DNA of 64,000 bases from Posidonia oceanica (GCA_037176725.1 JAZBRS010000075.1:75084001-75148000), one strand, 5' to 3'; shown: positions 11,491 through 27,907, counted from the stretch's first letter. A program made the numbers and translations. The notes: a model not told the origin generated them from the letters alone.

Positions 11491-14012
11491 GTAGGTTCAG
11501 TCATTGTTTTTGCAAATATTTCTGGACAAGAAAAATAACAAAAAGATTGCTAGTTTGATATGTGATTTCTGGCTTCTTAGTATACTTATAATTATTTTAT
11601 TTTGGATAATGATCAAACAAAACAATATTAAAAAAAGGACCAAACCAACAATATGTTGACTAATGAAATATAGATTTTTTTTGTGCGATAAAGGATAAAT
11701 TATAAACTAATGAAATATAGATTTGAAAGTCTTCAATTGTATTTTTTTTCCATGTGAGGACACATCAATAAAATACTAATTTTTATGTTTTCTCTGTGTA
11801 TGTTCATAATTTTCTTTTTATCATAATGCTCTTTCAAGTTTGTATTTTCCTATACCATGTTTATTTATATATTTGACTTAAGTATCCTATTCATCTTGTT
11901 TGAGAATGATTTATTGCCATTTATTTTCAAGTTGTGTTTTATCTTGCATTATCTCTGAACTTGATTTTCCTATAGTAGAATTTCTGTTTCACTTTTTCTA
12001 CTCCTGTATCTGATCTGCTCATTGAGATGTTAGGGGGTCATACACCTTATGTTTGAAAAACTAGTTACCAATATTATGACATTTTAATTGATGATTTCTT
12101 CTAGACACAGGTTTATTTGATGCATTCTACTGGTGATTTTCTCTGCATGAATTAGTCATTTGTACTTACGGTGGAAACCCATTTATATACCACAATCAAA
12201 ACCCTTTGTTTCAACTCTAAAGGAGAGTTTACATGCCTCATGCATTGAACTTTGCTGTGATCTCACTGATCTCAGGACACTCTTCCCAACTCTCTTAGGT
12301 TGTACTACATGCATAGAATGGGTCAATCATTAGCTAACAGCAAGCATCATCATATTATTGAGACTCAGGCTTGTTCCTCGTTATGGGTTGAGGTTGTTCT
12401 CCTTATAGGTTCACTTGACAGACTTGTAACCTCCATTGCAATCATCATTTAAACTTTTGCGCGGCAAACCATTTACTGATGGTATCCATGAGTTTCTAGA
12501 TGTGCATGTTATTACTCCTCCATCCTCATGATGTAGTATAATTCAATCAGTTGAGTGTCTTGTTCTTGGATACGACGGTGAATGGAGGTTGAGATTATGT
12601 TGCAAAATTGAGGATGCTGACATTTTTGTAAAATCGTTTGTTTTAGACCTCCGAAATAATAGGTAATTTGTTTTTCATGTTCAAGCCAGTTTTAGATTTC
12701 ACTTGTAAATGTCATCTGATTGTCAAAATTAGTTCAGCGGTGGACTTTTCCCAGAAGGAATAGAAACTGCAAAGATCTGGTGAGACTCCATGGATTTTGT
12801 ATCTTATTGACTACTATACATCTCAAGTTTTCTTTACTTTCATTCAACTGCATACTTATGAAATGATACAGTTTGGATTTTTCATAAATAAATTATAAAT
12901 CATATCGATTCTCAAAAAAATGAAAGGCTACAGAAATCTAGGTGATTGAATTGTATTCAGTAGTTGCTTATTTGAGATCATACCTGTACTTTTAGTATTA
13001 TATGTTTCACACAATTTTCTTTTTTGCATGCTATTCCTTAGTGGATTTTTTTTGCAGTAGTCTGTCAAGTTAGACTCTCTTGCTGCACTGTTATAATTCA
13101 GATGATTCTTTATGCTTCTTAAATAAAATTTAATTGGCACATGTATCCATGCATGTCGTCTCTTGTCAGAATTTACTTTAAACTATTAGTAGTCAAGTTA
13201 CCTAATTAAAAATATTAGTTAGTTACTAATTTTGGAATTACATGCTTTCTGTAATTGCAAAAATCATATGCCACATCAGCTTCTGCAAAAATTGAAGTTA
13301 ATTAAAGGGATATATACCTTATTTCCTACATATTTCTAAAGCGAGGTGGATGTAATTGAAGGGATTGTTGAACAAGTTAACAAAGGGATGGAGGAAGAAG
13401 GCACAGAGAGCACTGACCTGGCTCCATCGATGGAACTCGGAGCATTGCAGTTGTCCATCGAGCATAGTACTAGCAACCATGAAGTAAGATCTTTATAACT
13501 AACCATGATCAATAAAATCGTATAATGCTTTAATCTAATCTTTTGGCTATTCGCATCAAAAGTTACTACATGTATATTCTGATATCAAACTTGTTCTTCC
13601 TTTTCTATAAGACTCTTTCCAATTTTAGGAGTCACTGAACCACGCTTTCAACTTGTTAGGACTAATAACTTAATTTTTTTTTAATTTTTTTTTTTTTTTT
13701 AAAGCACAAGGTATAACAAAAATTTCTCGGCGTGCATTCACAAAGTATGATCAATTATTTTCAGGAATAGAAAAATCACATTATGCCCTTAATCCCTTAT
13801 TGACTGCCAAATCATCCTTTAAGCATCCAATAGTATACAGTCTCTACAAGTACTTTTCCTTTCATTCATGAGCATTTGAGAGCAATGTTTGAATGTTTGA
13901 TGACTTGATCTGAAAATATTCAATATGACAAACTTAATGCTCCATTTTTCTCAATGAATAGTCAACAACAAAGCGCTGCTTATAAAGGTTTTTTTTTTCC
14001 AATCTGTGCAAG
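11491..14012 (+). other. Introns or spacer between gene fragments (copy A)
   Basis: AT-rich and almost identical to 34187-36697. It contains two short protein-like stretches: about 12530-12660 (VLGYDGEWRLRLCCKIEDAD) and about 13350-13485 (EGIVEQVNKGMEEEGTESTD, followed by a GTAAGA donor). I do not recognise either. They could be exons of another captured or decayed gene. Confidence 0.4.
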
Positions 14013-14145
14013 CCATTGATGGGGTTCCTCATATTTCTGATGGATATAATCCTGCTACATGGATGCTGGAAATCAGCACACAAGCATGTGAAGAGAGGCT
14101 TGGGAAAGACTTTGCTGATGTATACAAGAATTCAAATCAATTCAG
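14013..14145 (+). pseudogene. PDR-type ABCG transporter exon (copy A)
   Basis: A 133-bp exon after a pyrimidine tract, reading (A)[18 protein letters not shown], then [20 protein letters not shown], and ending at a GTGAAG donor. [10 protein letters not shown] is the signature after the second nucleotide-binding domain of plant PDR/ABCG proteins. In copy A no further exon follows because the duplication ends 33 bp later. Copy B has three more exons. It is an isolated, non-functional piece. Confidence 0.8.
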
Positions 14146-14178
14146 GTGAAGAATATAATTTACCTGCCTCACCCTTTG

Positions 14179-15169
14179 AGAGGGAGAAGTAGGCGAAGGA
14201 GGACTGCGGGAGGGTGTATCAGTGGAGAGAAAGGAGGCCCACACACCCAATGCCCCAATCGCCCAGAGGAAGACAGAGAACTTGTGGGAGGGATGGAGGG
14301 AGGGGCGACGGTGCGTCGAAGTGTATCAGCGTATAATACAGTATTTCTGTTATTGGATTTGGATAAGGAATTTGGGTTTATGTTGTGAATTTACGTAATA
14401 ATTTTAAAGTTTTAAAAAAATTTTAAAGTCAAGGAAAGTTAGTTGATGAATAAATTTTACAAAACTCTAGCACCTGCATTATTACTATAATGCTACAGTT
14501 CATCTCGAAAATTCATGTCAAGAATTGGTAAAAGATGTCCCCATATAAAGTTTACAAAAGACCAGACACACAGCTAACTGTCAAGTAGTTAAACCATCAC
14601 CATACGGAAAGTCAAATCAAACTATTGAAAGAACGGCACCGTTGTCCATACGAACAAGGATCAAGGATGGTCTAGCCTGGCACAGATGATTGTGTACATG
14701 TGGGTCTTGGTGGAATACTTTGAGAGCTCAGACGAATAATCGAGGAAATGTTACAGTAAAGCCCGTTATCAAATTGATCTCGGTTGTTTCAATGTAATAA
14801 AAGCACAATCTTGACGAAGACACTTGATTGCAACTCAAATATTGAGCCTACATCAGTGACCAGTCACTGTAGATGAAGCATGACAATTTTGCACGGTTCC
14901 ATTTTGCTGTTTTAAGTACGGCTGAACAAGTATCCAAAGATCAAACGAATCAAACTTATTCTATGACAGTTGTTTTTATAAAATTTAGCGGATCACACAA
15001 GAAACCACACCCTTAATTTAGGATAGAATCAACAGAGACGAAGACACCAGATCTCTGAAGTCAAATGCGTGCCGAACTTGATATTAACGTGGGCAACTAT
15101 CTATATCGCGTGTTTCCCGAGTTTTTTTTTCCAGCGGAACCGGTTATGGTGGAAATAATATTTTGACTA
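14179..15169. other. Unique intergenic DNA after copy A
   Basis: No gene recognised. It starts with a GC-rich 200-bp piece containing a frame at 14146-14388 (Arg-rich, no family). A candidate breakpoint for the segmental duplication lies at its left edge. Confidence 0.45.
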
Positions 15170-15535
15170 TCCCTTTGTAGGTGGAGGATATACCGTTATC
15201 AGCATCGAACACTAGAAATAAGCAAGGATTGGGAGAGCCGCACCGCACGTTAAAGAACCGGTTATAACGTCGCAATTTGCACAACAATGATTGACATACA
15301 TTAATTATACAACCCACATGTGGAAAATCTACTCAAACAACGTAAGCAATCAAATAGAAGTGGAGGATACACTGTTATTGGCATCAAACGCTTGAAATAA
15401 TCAAGCAACAGGAGAGCCTCACTGCAATTCAAAGAAAAAGTTATGATGTCGCAATCTACACGACAGTAATTGAGATACATCAACTTGACAAGGAATTATA
15501 CAGCCCACATGTAGAAGATCTAGTCCAAGGACGTA
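15170..15535. repeat. Two-unit degenerate tandem repeat, about 187 bp
   Basis: Two diverged direct repeats begin near 15178 and 15360. Shared landmarks are GTGGAGGATA.AC.GTTAT, GAGAGCC.CAC, TCGCAAT.T.CAC and CCCACATGT.GA. They are imperfect, so the array is old. Confidence 0.65.
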
Positions 15536-15718
15536 AATAATCAAAGTAGTTCTTTCCAAATAAAGCAAAATACAATAAGATTGCCGGTCAACTAAGTTGT
15601 TTATCCTTCCAAGTAACTTCCAATAACCATGGTGATAAACGGTCAAATCCAGGTTCAAGAATTTGAACAGTAGCATTCAATAGCTGATATGTATTCACAC
15701 AAATTCTGCCGTCTTTTA

Positions 15719-16095
15719 GTATCTTTATGTTTCCCAATCAGTAGCATTGCCGTATGTTATGACGAGGTCAATTAAATCTATAACCTTGTCTCCAAGTTCA
15801 TTAAGGATTCTATCGAACAAAACATAGTTCATTTGGTACGTAACTATTATTCCAATTGGAAAGTTACAGATTCGAATCCCAATAGATGCAGAACATTTAA
15901 AAAAAAAAAGAAGTTTATTAAGCACAAGCCCCTCCAACAAATATCAGCTGATAAGTATTCGTATTAATTCTGCCTTCAACATCTTTTAATGTCTTTACCT
16001 TTTCCAATCAGTAGCATTGCATTGCGACATGGCCAATTTAAATATACAACCTTGTCTTCTAGTTTATTAAGGATAAGCCCCTCCAACAAATATCA
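15719..16095. repeat. Two-unit degenerate direct repeat, about 265 bp
   Basis: Both units carry CCAATCAGTAGCATTGC, then ACCTTGTCT and TTATTAAG, and AAGCCCCTCCAACAAATATC occurs after each. Together with the repeat at 15170 this suggests a decayed local array or an unrecognised element. Confidence 0.6.
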
Positions 16096-17480
16096 GCCCC
16101 TATATCACCTACGCAATTTGGGAACACCTTTTCTGTGCATGTTTATGATGAGTAATTTATCATAACCAAGTAAGAATGTTTAAATTGTGAGTAATTTGGA
16201 GGCACCTCCAACAAATCTATTACTTAGCTTAATTCTTCTCTGTACAAACTAAGTGAGCATTCAAAGGGATTTCTTGCAGAAAAAGACAGTTGAGATTTTC
16301 ATTAAATAGTATGACGAATATAACCTCTTTATCGTATTTTCAAAATTCAGTCGCTGAACAAGTAACACCCTGCACATAAATATGTAAAATCATAACCAAG
16401 ACCTTCATACAACCAAGATAAGATGGTACTTTGAAGGATTGCTGGCTTGAGTATGCACGAAGATCTTGATTTAGAAAATAAATCAAGAACAAGGACTTCT
16501 AAGGCTTTGGGTTGAATAAGTGCACTATCTAATAGGGGTGCAATTTAGGGCAAACATGGCTGAAACAGGACCAAAACCAACCGGTTTTGGAAAGGATTTT
16601 CAAACACTGCATTCAGTTTGGCCGATCCAACTGAGTTTTGTTTCATTTTTGGTTTTTACATCTGATGATATAGTCATATATATAAATAATCTATTAATTA
16701 CATATAACTTAATTGAACATTAACCTTAATCTATCATATGTCAAACTAGGAAAGAACTATGTTTCGATAATGTTATAAGAGATCCAAGACAAAACTGAAC
16801 CCAAACAGAAGAACGAAATCAAGAATTCAAATTGGTTGGATTATTGTATGAGGGTTCGGTTCCATTTGCTTTGGTTTCAACTCCGGGGGCTTAGATTGGT
16901 TCTGAAAAATGTTCAACTTCAATCGAAACTGAAGCATTTGCCAGATGCCATATCAATGAACCAACCAGTAATAACATAAAAAAATTAAATAAATTTTACC
17001 AGATGCCAATTTGCTACCTAGGCAAACTATGGACAGTGCTGTGAACAAAAATAAGCCAAGAAGTCAACTTTTCCAAGGAAGTCCTAACCGCTTTTAGAAA
17101 AAAACATATATTAGCAGCTTAAAAGATTTCAAATAAAAAAAGAACCATGATATATACGTAAGAGTATCATACTTTCTGAGTCTGCTGCCACGATACTACT
17201 AGGTACAAACGACATCCCGATCTCCGAACTTCAACTCAAACGAAGTGTGCGACATGCCAGGAACGTCGTCGCATCCCCGGATCTAGGCCACACAACCCCC
17301 AGGTTTCGGCCCCAACAAAACCTCAGCAAAACCTTTTGAAAACACATAGATAATTTCTCAAAAAATATATTTGAAAACCTTTGTCAAGCCATAAGATAAT
17401 CATAGGCTAAGGCACAAGTAAACACTAATTAACCATTAATTAAAATCCCTTAAAAACAGGCCTGGAAAATGTCCCAGACC
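16096..17480. other. AT-rich intergenic DNA
   Basis: No coding or RNA gene signal seen. The longest frame (16520-16723) has no family resemblance. Confidence 0.45.
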
Positions 17481-18430
17481 TAGATTTGACAGACCGAATC
17501 TGGTTCGATCGATCGAACAGAGGACCTGTTACTCATCCAGACCCAGATTTCGACAGACCAAATGAGTGGAGGGAGAGAGAAAGAGAGAGAGATATAAACT
17601 GGAGGAGGAGTGCGGGAGGTGTGGGGAAAACACATAGAGCCATGCAGGATTTAAAAGCTAACGCATCGCACTACAGAAGCACGGGGGCAGTAGCTTTCCC
17701 CCGCAAGGTGTGGATCTCGCGTCCTCACCAACCGACACAGCCCACAAGCACGCGAAGCAACGGCCACCAGCACGATTCGTGTTGCAGCGCGAATATTTCA
17801 ACAGTGCCAGGCGATCCCGTGTATAGTGATATGCTGGTAAATTGCACAGCACACCCCTAAGAATTAGGAAATCACAAGAACAGAAGATAGGGACCAAAAG
17901 GCAAATAGGAATAGAGCTAGGAACCAAACCACAATCTAGTCCTACCAACAACCACAAATGGGATCCACAACAAACTACCAGTGGGATTCACACAAACCAC
18001 AGGTGGAGTTTACAAACAAATCACAAATGAAACCCACAAGGCTAGTAACACCCGTCCACAAATACAGAAATTCATTAAATCTGCACAATTACATAGGAAA
18101 ATAATTCCCAAGTGTTACATGGATCAAGCTCCTTTACTCGTGTGCATTGAAACAGTGTCTGTGCATCACGTGCACGTACCGTTGTCCTCTTAGATTGCGT
18201 ACGCCCTCCTGCATTCAATGCTAGTGCAATGCACGGTCTACTTGCTAAGCTACGCACATCCCGTGCATATATAATCAGTCGGATCTTAGCCCCTCCTTGC
18301 ACGATGGTCTGTATCATTGCACTCCTTCTATGTCTGTACTCAAGGTTCAACACATGCATGCACCTTCTCGTGCGAACCTCGCCGGTGGCTTGAGATGAGG
18401 GATGTGACACTTGAAATGCCGTAGATATCA
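17481..18430. other. Unclassified segment, possibly an old LTR
   Basis: Richer in GC than its flanks, with a GA microsatellite at about 17568-17592 and imperfect short repeats (CACAAATGGGATCCACA, CAAACCACAGGTGG) at about 17940-18040. ATTCATTAAATCTGCACAAT at about 18070 resembles the polyadenylation side of some plant Gypsy LTRs, but I cannot place both ends. No protein evidence. Confidence 0.3.
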
Positions 18431-18439
18431 TCCTTAGTA

Positions 18440-18663
18440 TGACAATCGTTGCTTGAAAAAATTGAGCTCTTACTGAGATTAACCGTGAGGCCAGACATGG
18501 AGGCAAACTTCCGAAGAATATCAATTGACGTTGCTGGCCGCAACAAAAACCATATGGCCATCCGCAAATTAACATCAAGTGCAGACCTTGGTATCATCAT
18601 CAATCGCAGCCGGATCATTGACGTTGGACTGTTCGGCTTCCTGGAATAAAAGGGATGGAACAC
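18440..18663 (-). pseudogene. LINE reverse transcriptase relic
   Basis: The minus-strand frame contains ATSIDILRKFASMSGLTVNL followed by SKSSIFSS. This matches the region after the FADD motif in plant L1-type LINE reverse transcriptases (L..F...SGL.VN..KS.IF). The catalytic FADD itself is not recognisable. It is a short, decayed fragment about 0.35 kb downstream of the CKX gene. Confidence 0.5.
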
Positions 18664-18998
18664 TCACTGCAGTAACAAAGAGATAAGGTGCCGTGTTTCT
18701 GTCTTGCTTAACATTTTAATTTTCCCTCTTCAAAAGGAAAAGTTTTTGTTTCCCATGGAAGATTTATGGTTCGTATGATTGTATCCCACTTGGAACAAGC
18801 AGACAAGACAGGTACATTAGAAAGTCATCATTCAAAGAGGCAGATGTATATCTGCCATGCATGGACAAATCAGAAGTAAAAACAATAAAGAGAGAGCCAA
18901 TTAACAATCATATGGTTGAGGCTAATGATCAATTGCTGCATATATATCCGTCCAAACATAGAGGAGTTAATCGTGATCTTCCCTACAAAATACACATC

Positions 18999-22630
<3,632 letters not shown>

Positions 22631-22662
22631 TCTTCTTCTTCTTCTTCTTCTTCTTCTTCTTC
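22631..22662 (-). repeat. (GAA)n microsatellite in the CKX 5' leader
   Basis: Read on the coding strand this is a run of GAA ending directly at the ATG. Length variation here would change the leader sequence next to the start codon. Confidence 0.93.
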
Positions 22663-22749
22663 ACTCACTTATCTACTCTTTTCTTATCTATTCCTCTCTC
22701 TTGAATCTTGTTTGATGGTTGTGACTTGTGAGAGAGTAGGGGTGAGGGG

Positions 22750-22756
22750 TATTTAA
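22750..22756 (-). promoter_or_regulatory. Candidate TATA box of CKX
   Basis: On the coding strand TTAAATACC lies about 120 bp upstream of the ATG, which would put transcription start near 22720. Assigned by position and motif only. Confidence 0.4.
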
Positions 22757-23115
22757 GGAGAGATGAGATGGGTAAGGGTGTGGGGAGGAGATCTAGGAAG
22801 CTGCAGAGAAAATCTTCAGTGTTGGGATAGAGAACATTGTTTTGGAAACAAAGGAATCCTGGTTTGTTTTTGTATTCTTTGGTCTTGGTTTTTTTTTTTG
22901 AAGGCTGATCGAAAATTGGTTATTTTTTTCTATTCAAAGATATGGACGACAGAGATAAAAGATCTCTTTCCTTATCAATACTATTTTCTTTACTCCTACT
23001 GTCTTGTCTACCATTGTACTTCAGGAAATATTTGACATCGTTTCCTACAAAACTAATTAATAGTATGCATCGTATGCAAAAGTTAAAATGGCTTGCTCAA
23101 ATTGAGTTAGAATTA

Positions 23116-23238
23116 AATAAACTCAAGTAACTGAGTTGGGTAGAGAACGTGGGTTTCACGACTCTCTCTTAGGTTCAAAACCTGATGGAGTTATATTGGA
23201 CTCCTTCAAACTATAAATTTACTTTGTATCAAAAAAAA
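23116..23238 (+). mobile_element. tRNA-derived SINE
   Basis: A box A-like TAACTGAGTTGG (23128-23139) and box B-like GGTTCAAAACC (23172-23182) are 44 bp apart, as in a tRNA promoter. A tail ending in eight A residues follows at 23231-23238. Flanks TTGAGTTAGAATTA (23102-23115) and TTAAGTTGAATTA (23239-23251) look like a 13-14 bp target duplication with two differences. Inserted about 0.5 kb upstream of the CKX start. Confidence 0.7.
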
Positions 23239-23459
23239 TTAAGTTGAATTACTTTCTATTGATTAAGCTTGAAAATCAAGTTGCGGTCTATTGGTAAGAT
23301 CAAAAGCAACATATTTTTTGAATGCAAGAAAAGCAAGTTATGTAGCATTTGGTGTAGTCTTTGGGAAGTAAACTTATGCAAAAAAAAGACGTTTTTGTGG
23401 AAACTCTTAATCCTTGGTTGGAACCTGGATAAAGTCAAGAATAAAGTAGAATTAGAATT

Positions 23460-23900
23460 ACAATTCCATTTGGCAAGTCCAAAAGTGGAATAAAAGCGGA
23501 ATAGTAATTCATATTCTGATTTACTTATTCCAGAATAGCTATTCCGTGGGAAATGTGGAATAAAATTATTCCACTAAGTTATTCTGATACATATATGTAT
23601 ACAGTGTGTTTATTTTTTGTTTAAAAATTAATACATATATAATATGATGTATACATATTTTAAATGATTAGATATATATCTTAATAATCAAATTGATTAT
23701 TATTAATCTACATGCTTTCCACTTATTCCAACACTTATTCTGATACTTATTCCATTTTTCATCTAAACCAGAATAATCTTCTTATACAAACTTATTCACT
23801 TTTAAAAGAAAATCACTTCCAAACAAAATAGCAATATTATCAGAATAACAATATTACTTTCTATTTATTTCTATTTTTCTTATTCTACATCTAAATAAGA
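23460..23900. mobile_element. Possible AT-rich foldback element
   Basis: Rich in TTATTCC/GGAATAA motifs in both orientations. A loose inverted similarity exists between TTTGGCAAGTCCAAAAGTGG near the left and the complement of the segment near 23800-23830. The ends are not exact. Confidence 0.3.
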
Positions 23901-24869
23901 ACTTACAACTTTTGATACTATATTGAAAATGGTAGATTTTCTACTTTTGCTTATGTGCAGAAGTACCTTTTTCAATCAATATTGATCGGTTCAACTTTTA
24001 TGAGAAAATAATTCATGTCTGAAGTTGAACCAGAAAATTGAAGTAAACAATACCTTAAAGTAGTCGATCGAAAAACATGATAAATAGATTAAGCAACACA
24101 TATGTGACCTCACCCATTTATGATCAATGTCTTACATGGGTTGGCGGGTCATAAGTTGAGCTAAAAACAGGTTCAATCCGAATCAAACCTGCAAAATAAT
24201 ATTGCCAACACTAGATTAAAGTGTATTGCATATTTTCAAAATCAGAGAAACCATTTAGAGATGAAAATACGAGCAAGTGCAACTCATGCAATGATTTTCG
24301 TGGTTACAAGGTCTAACCTATGGAGGCTTACAAGGGAAGTAACCCTCTCAACAATAAGGCTTTTATTTGGTCCTATCTTCGAAAGATGTATGTAAGTCTA
24401 TGTGCTAATAATTGCTCGAGCAACACACAGATTACAAGACTGACAACTTGAATCTTAGTCCAAGTTGCATATAGCAAGAAAACTATGCTGACGGTGTCAC
24501 CCACGAGAACCTCAATGGACACGGGGACTGAAACGGACTCCACACATGATTAAGAATTTAAGATGTAATTTTTTAAATATTTATGTAAAAAAATTGTAAA
24601 GAGTTGTAAAATTTTAAATATCTTATGTAATTTTCAAATTTTTTATGTATATATCAATATTTAATAAAAAAATAAAATTTTAAATTTAAATTTTAAAAAA
24701 AATAGACCGAACAGACCGGCACGGTCCGGCCCTGTCCAACCGTGGGCCGTGCCGTGCCAGACAAATGCTTGACTGGGCCTGGCCCGGCCTAGCAGGTGGC
24801 CCAGCCCGGCCTGGACCAAGCCCAGCCGGGTCTAAAAAAATTGGGCCTTACAAGTCTATGTGGTACGTA
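23901..24869. other. Intergenic segment with a GC-rich motif cluster
   Basis: About 24290-24480 resembles the inner part of a plant LTR (GTGGTTACAAGGTCTAACCT) but cannot be assigned. About 24700-24845 is rich in GGCCCGGCC-type motifs, which often occur near the ends of decayed plant transposons. No gene seen. Confidence 0.3.
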
Positions 24870-24902
24870 CTCCTCTCTCCTTCGCCAAAGCCTGTCCCTT
24901 CA

Positions 24903-26176
24903 AGGGTTGCACAACTCAACCAAGTCGAAACAGAACTCAAACTTGGTGGTTGGAAGAGACTTAGTCATCATGTCGATCGGATTGTCTGCTGTATCAATCT
25001 TAATTACTTGAATCTCATCATATGCAATCACTTCACGTATGAAATGGTACCTAACATCAATGTGCTTTGTTCTCTCATGAAACATCTGATCCTTTGATAA
25101 ATGAATGGCACTTTAACTGTCACAATGCACAACAAAATCATCTTATCCTTGGTCGAGCTTAGTAAACAAACCTTTAAACCATATGACTTCTTTGATTGGC
25201 TTTCCTAAAGCCATATATTCAACTTTTGTGGTAGACAATGCCACTGTAGCTTGTAAAGTTGACTTCCAGTTGACTACACAATCTCCAATAAATAATAAAT
25301 ATCCGGTAAGGCATCTTCTTTTGCCACGGTCACCTGCAAAATCTGAGTCAACGAACCCAACTAATTCTCCTTTACTCCTTCCAAACTCTAGACGAACATC
25401 TACAGTACCTCTGAAGTATCTTAGAATTCACTTTACTGCTTGCTAATGCTCATTTCCTGGATTTGCCGTGTACCTACTGACAACACTGACAGCTTGTGCA
25501 ATGTCTGAACGAGTGCAAATTATAGCATACATAATACTTCCAACTGCACTAGAACAAGGAACACGAGACATATAAGCCTTTTCTTCTTCTGTTTGTGGAG
25601 ACGAATCAGTAGAAAGCTTGAAGTGTGCTCCAAGAGGAATTCTTTCTGACTTTCTAACTTGGAGTTCTCCATCCCAAACCATTGTAGAACCTTCTTTAAG
25701 TATTTCTCTTGACATAGGTACAACTTCCTGTTCTTTCTATCTCTATGGATTTCTATGTCAAGAATTTTCTTTGATGGTCCTATATCCTTCATTTCAAACT
25801 CTCCACTGAGTAAGGTTTTTAAATTGCAAATCTCATGTTTATTAGTATCTACAATCAACATATCATCAACATATAGAAGCAAATAGATAAAAAAGGCATC
25901 ATCAAGTTTCTTCATGTAAACATAACTGTCATAACTACTTCTATGATAGTTGTGTATAACCATGAAAGCATCAAATCTCTTATACCATTGCCTCAGTGAT
26001 TGCTTCAAGCCATACAGTGACTTCTTTAACAAACAAACTTGATGTTTTCTTCCTTCAACCACAGAAACTTCTGGCTGCTTCATATAAATTTGTTTATCAA
26101 GTTTACCATGTAGAAAAGCTGTTTTAACATCCAGTTGCTCCAACTCCATATCATAAGCTGCTACCAATGCTAACAA
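24903..26176 (-). pseudogene. Copia reverse transcriptase and RNase H region
   Basis: Reverse transcriptase runs from LALVAAYDMELEQLDVKTAF to about 25560, with YVDD (LLLYVDDMLIV) intact at about 25850. RNase H follows (GFVDSDFAGD, then WKSTLQ.TVALSTTKVEYMA, with catalytic D, E and D positions recognisable) to about 24900. Stops near 25443 and elsewhere, together with frame changes near 25540-25720, break the polyprotein. Confidence 0.85.
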
Positions 26177-26779
26177 AACATGAATAGAAGAGTGTTTAAC
26201 AACAGGTGAAAAAATATCATTGTAATCAATACCTTCTACCTGACTGTAGCCTTTAACAACTAAACGGGCTTTATACTTTGTGTCTGTGGCTCCATGTGTG
26301 CCCTCCTTTCTCTTGAACTCTCACTTGCAACCAATAATCTTCTTTTCTTTAGGTGGATCTACCAAGGCGCAGGTTGTATTCCTTTTTAGAGACTCCATTT
26401 CCTCATTCATGGCAAACAACTAAGAAGTTGAATCATGAGTAGAAATAGCCATGATATAAGAAGAGGGCTCACCTCCATCTGCGATTTCCTCTACCACTGA
26501 AAGTGCATATGCTATAGTTGAATGGGCATACGTTGGGTTTGTTTTAACTGTCTTCCTTGATTTCCCTTTGGCAATGCCGTATGGTTCTTCTTGAACTGCT
26601 TCCACCTCTCCATCATGAATATCAATAGCAACAGGTTGTAGATGCTCAGTTTCTAGCCGCACTTGCTTTGAGATACACTCTTGAGAACCTGTATCATCAA
26701 TAGCAACAAAACCTTCCTTTGGGAATAACAAGGCTGATTCATAAAAGACTACATTCCTATCTATCAACAATCTGGATGT

Positions 26780-27907
26780 CTATGTATCAGTACACCACAA
26801 CCTATAGCCTTTCACACTAGAAGCATAACCCAAGAAAATACATTTTCTAGCTCTAGCATTTAATTTTCCATCATCACAATGAACATAAGCGGGGCAACCA
26901 AAAATCTTTAATTTAAAATAATCAACAGGAGTACCAGACCATACCTCTTCTAGAGTTTGAAAATCAATAGTTGATGTCGGAGATCTATTCACCAAATAGC
27001 ATGCAGTAGACATAGCCTCAGCCTAGAAAGATTTAGAAAGACCTGCATTCAACAATATACATCGGGCTCTCTCAACCAGAGTTTTGTTCATTCTTTCTGC
27101 AACACTATTCTGTTGAGGACTGTATGGAGTAGTACGGTGACGCCCTATGCCTTCGTTTCTGCAGAATTTGTTAAACTAATAGTTGCAAAATTCCAGTCCA
27201 TTATCTGTTCTGAGCCATTTGATTTTCTTTCCTGTCTGATTCTCCATTAGAGCTTTCCACTGCTTGAAGTACTTAAGTGCCTCGTCTTTGTGCTTTAACA
27301 TGTAGACCCATACTTTCCTTGAGAAATCATCTATAAAGGTCAGCATGTAACAGGCACCTCCAAGAGATGGAATACGTGACAGACCCCACAAATCTGAGTG
27401 AACATAATTCAACTTGGCTTTTGTTTTATGGATTCTTGTCTTTAAGCTCACTCTTTTCATCTTCCCAAGTACACAATGCTCACAGGAATCAAGCTTACCC
27501 GTGCACTGCCCACTAAGGAGTCCCTTTTTGCTCAACATTGTCATCCCCTTCTCGCTCATATGTCCTAACCTCAAATGCCACAATCTTGTTGTATCCTCTT
27601 CTAGGTTAGGTGATGGTGATATCACTGAAGCATTGGAACTAGTGATGGTTCTCCCTTTCAAGATATAAAGGCTTCAAACACGCTTGACCTTCATAACCAC
27701 CAAAGCTCCTTTGGAAACTGTCAATACTCCATCTTCAACTGAGTATTTCAACCCGTTTGCTTCAAGAATATCCAAAGAGATGAGATTCTTTGCCAAATCT
27801 AGAACATGACTAACGTTGGATAATGTTCTCACTACGCCATCATGCATCTTGACTTTAACTGTACCTCTCCCAACAGTCTTGCATGGTGTATCATTCCCCA
27901 TGAGCAC
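26780..27907 (-). pseudogene. Copia protease C-terminus, GAG-pre-integrase and integrase
   Basis: 27907-27674 holds the end of the protease region (LSNVSHVLDLAKNLISLDIL). 27661-27176 has the zinc-type pre-integrase HLRLGHMS...CEHCVLGKMKR and the integrase core with HSDLWG and RTDNGLEF aspartates. 27013-26780 is the integrase C-terminal part (KLKIFGCPAYVH). They are separated by stops at about 27174 and 27670. Confidence 0.85.

Larger units (their letters stand above)
1..14178. repeat. Segmental duplication, copy A
   Basis: Apart from the inserted LTR at 3977-9919, this stretch is collinear with about 28658-36863. Landmarks match in order: Copia LTR, two MITEs, a doubled 123-bp repeat, a triple 97-bp repeat, an RCC2-like exon and an ABCG exon. 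Homology stops sharply after ACCCTTTG at 14178 (36863 in the other copy). The left end lies outside the window. By eye the first 4 kb differ at a few percent of sites, whereas 12-14 kb is almost identical. If this is a simple direct tandem duplication, its junction would be at 14178/14179. Confidence 0.93.
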
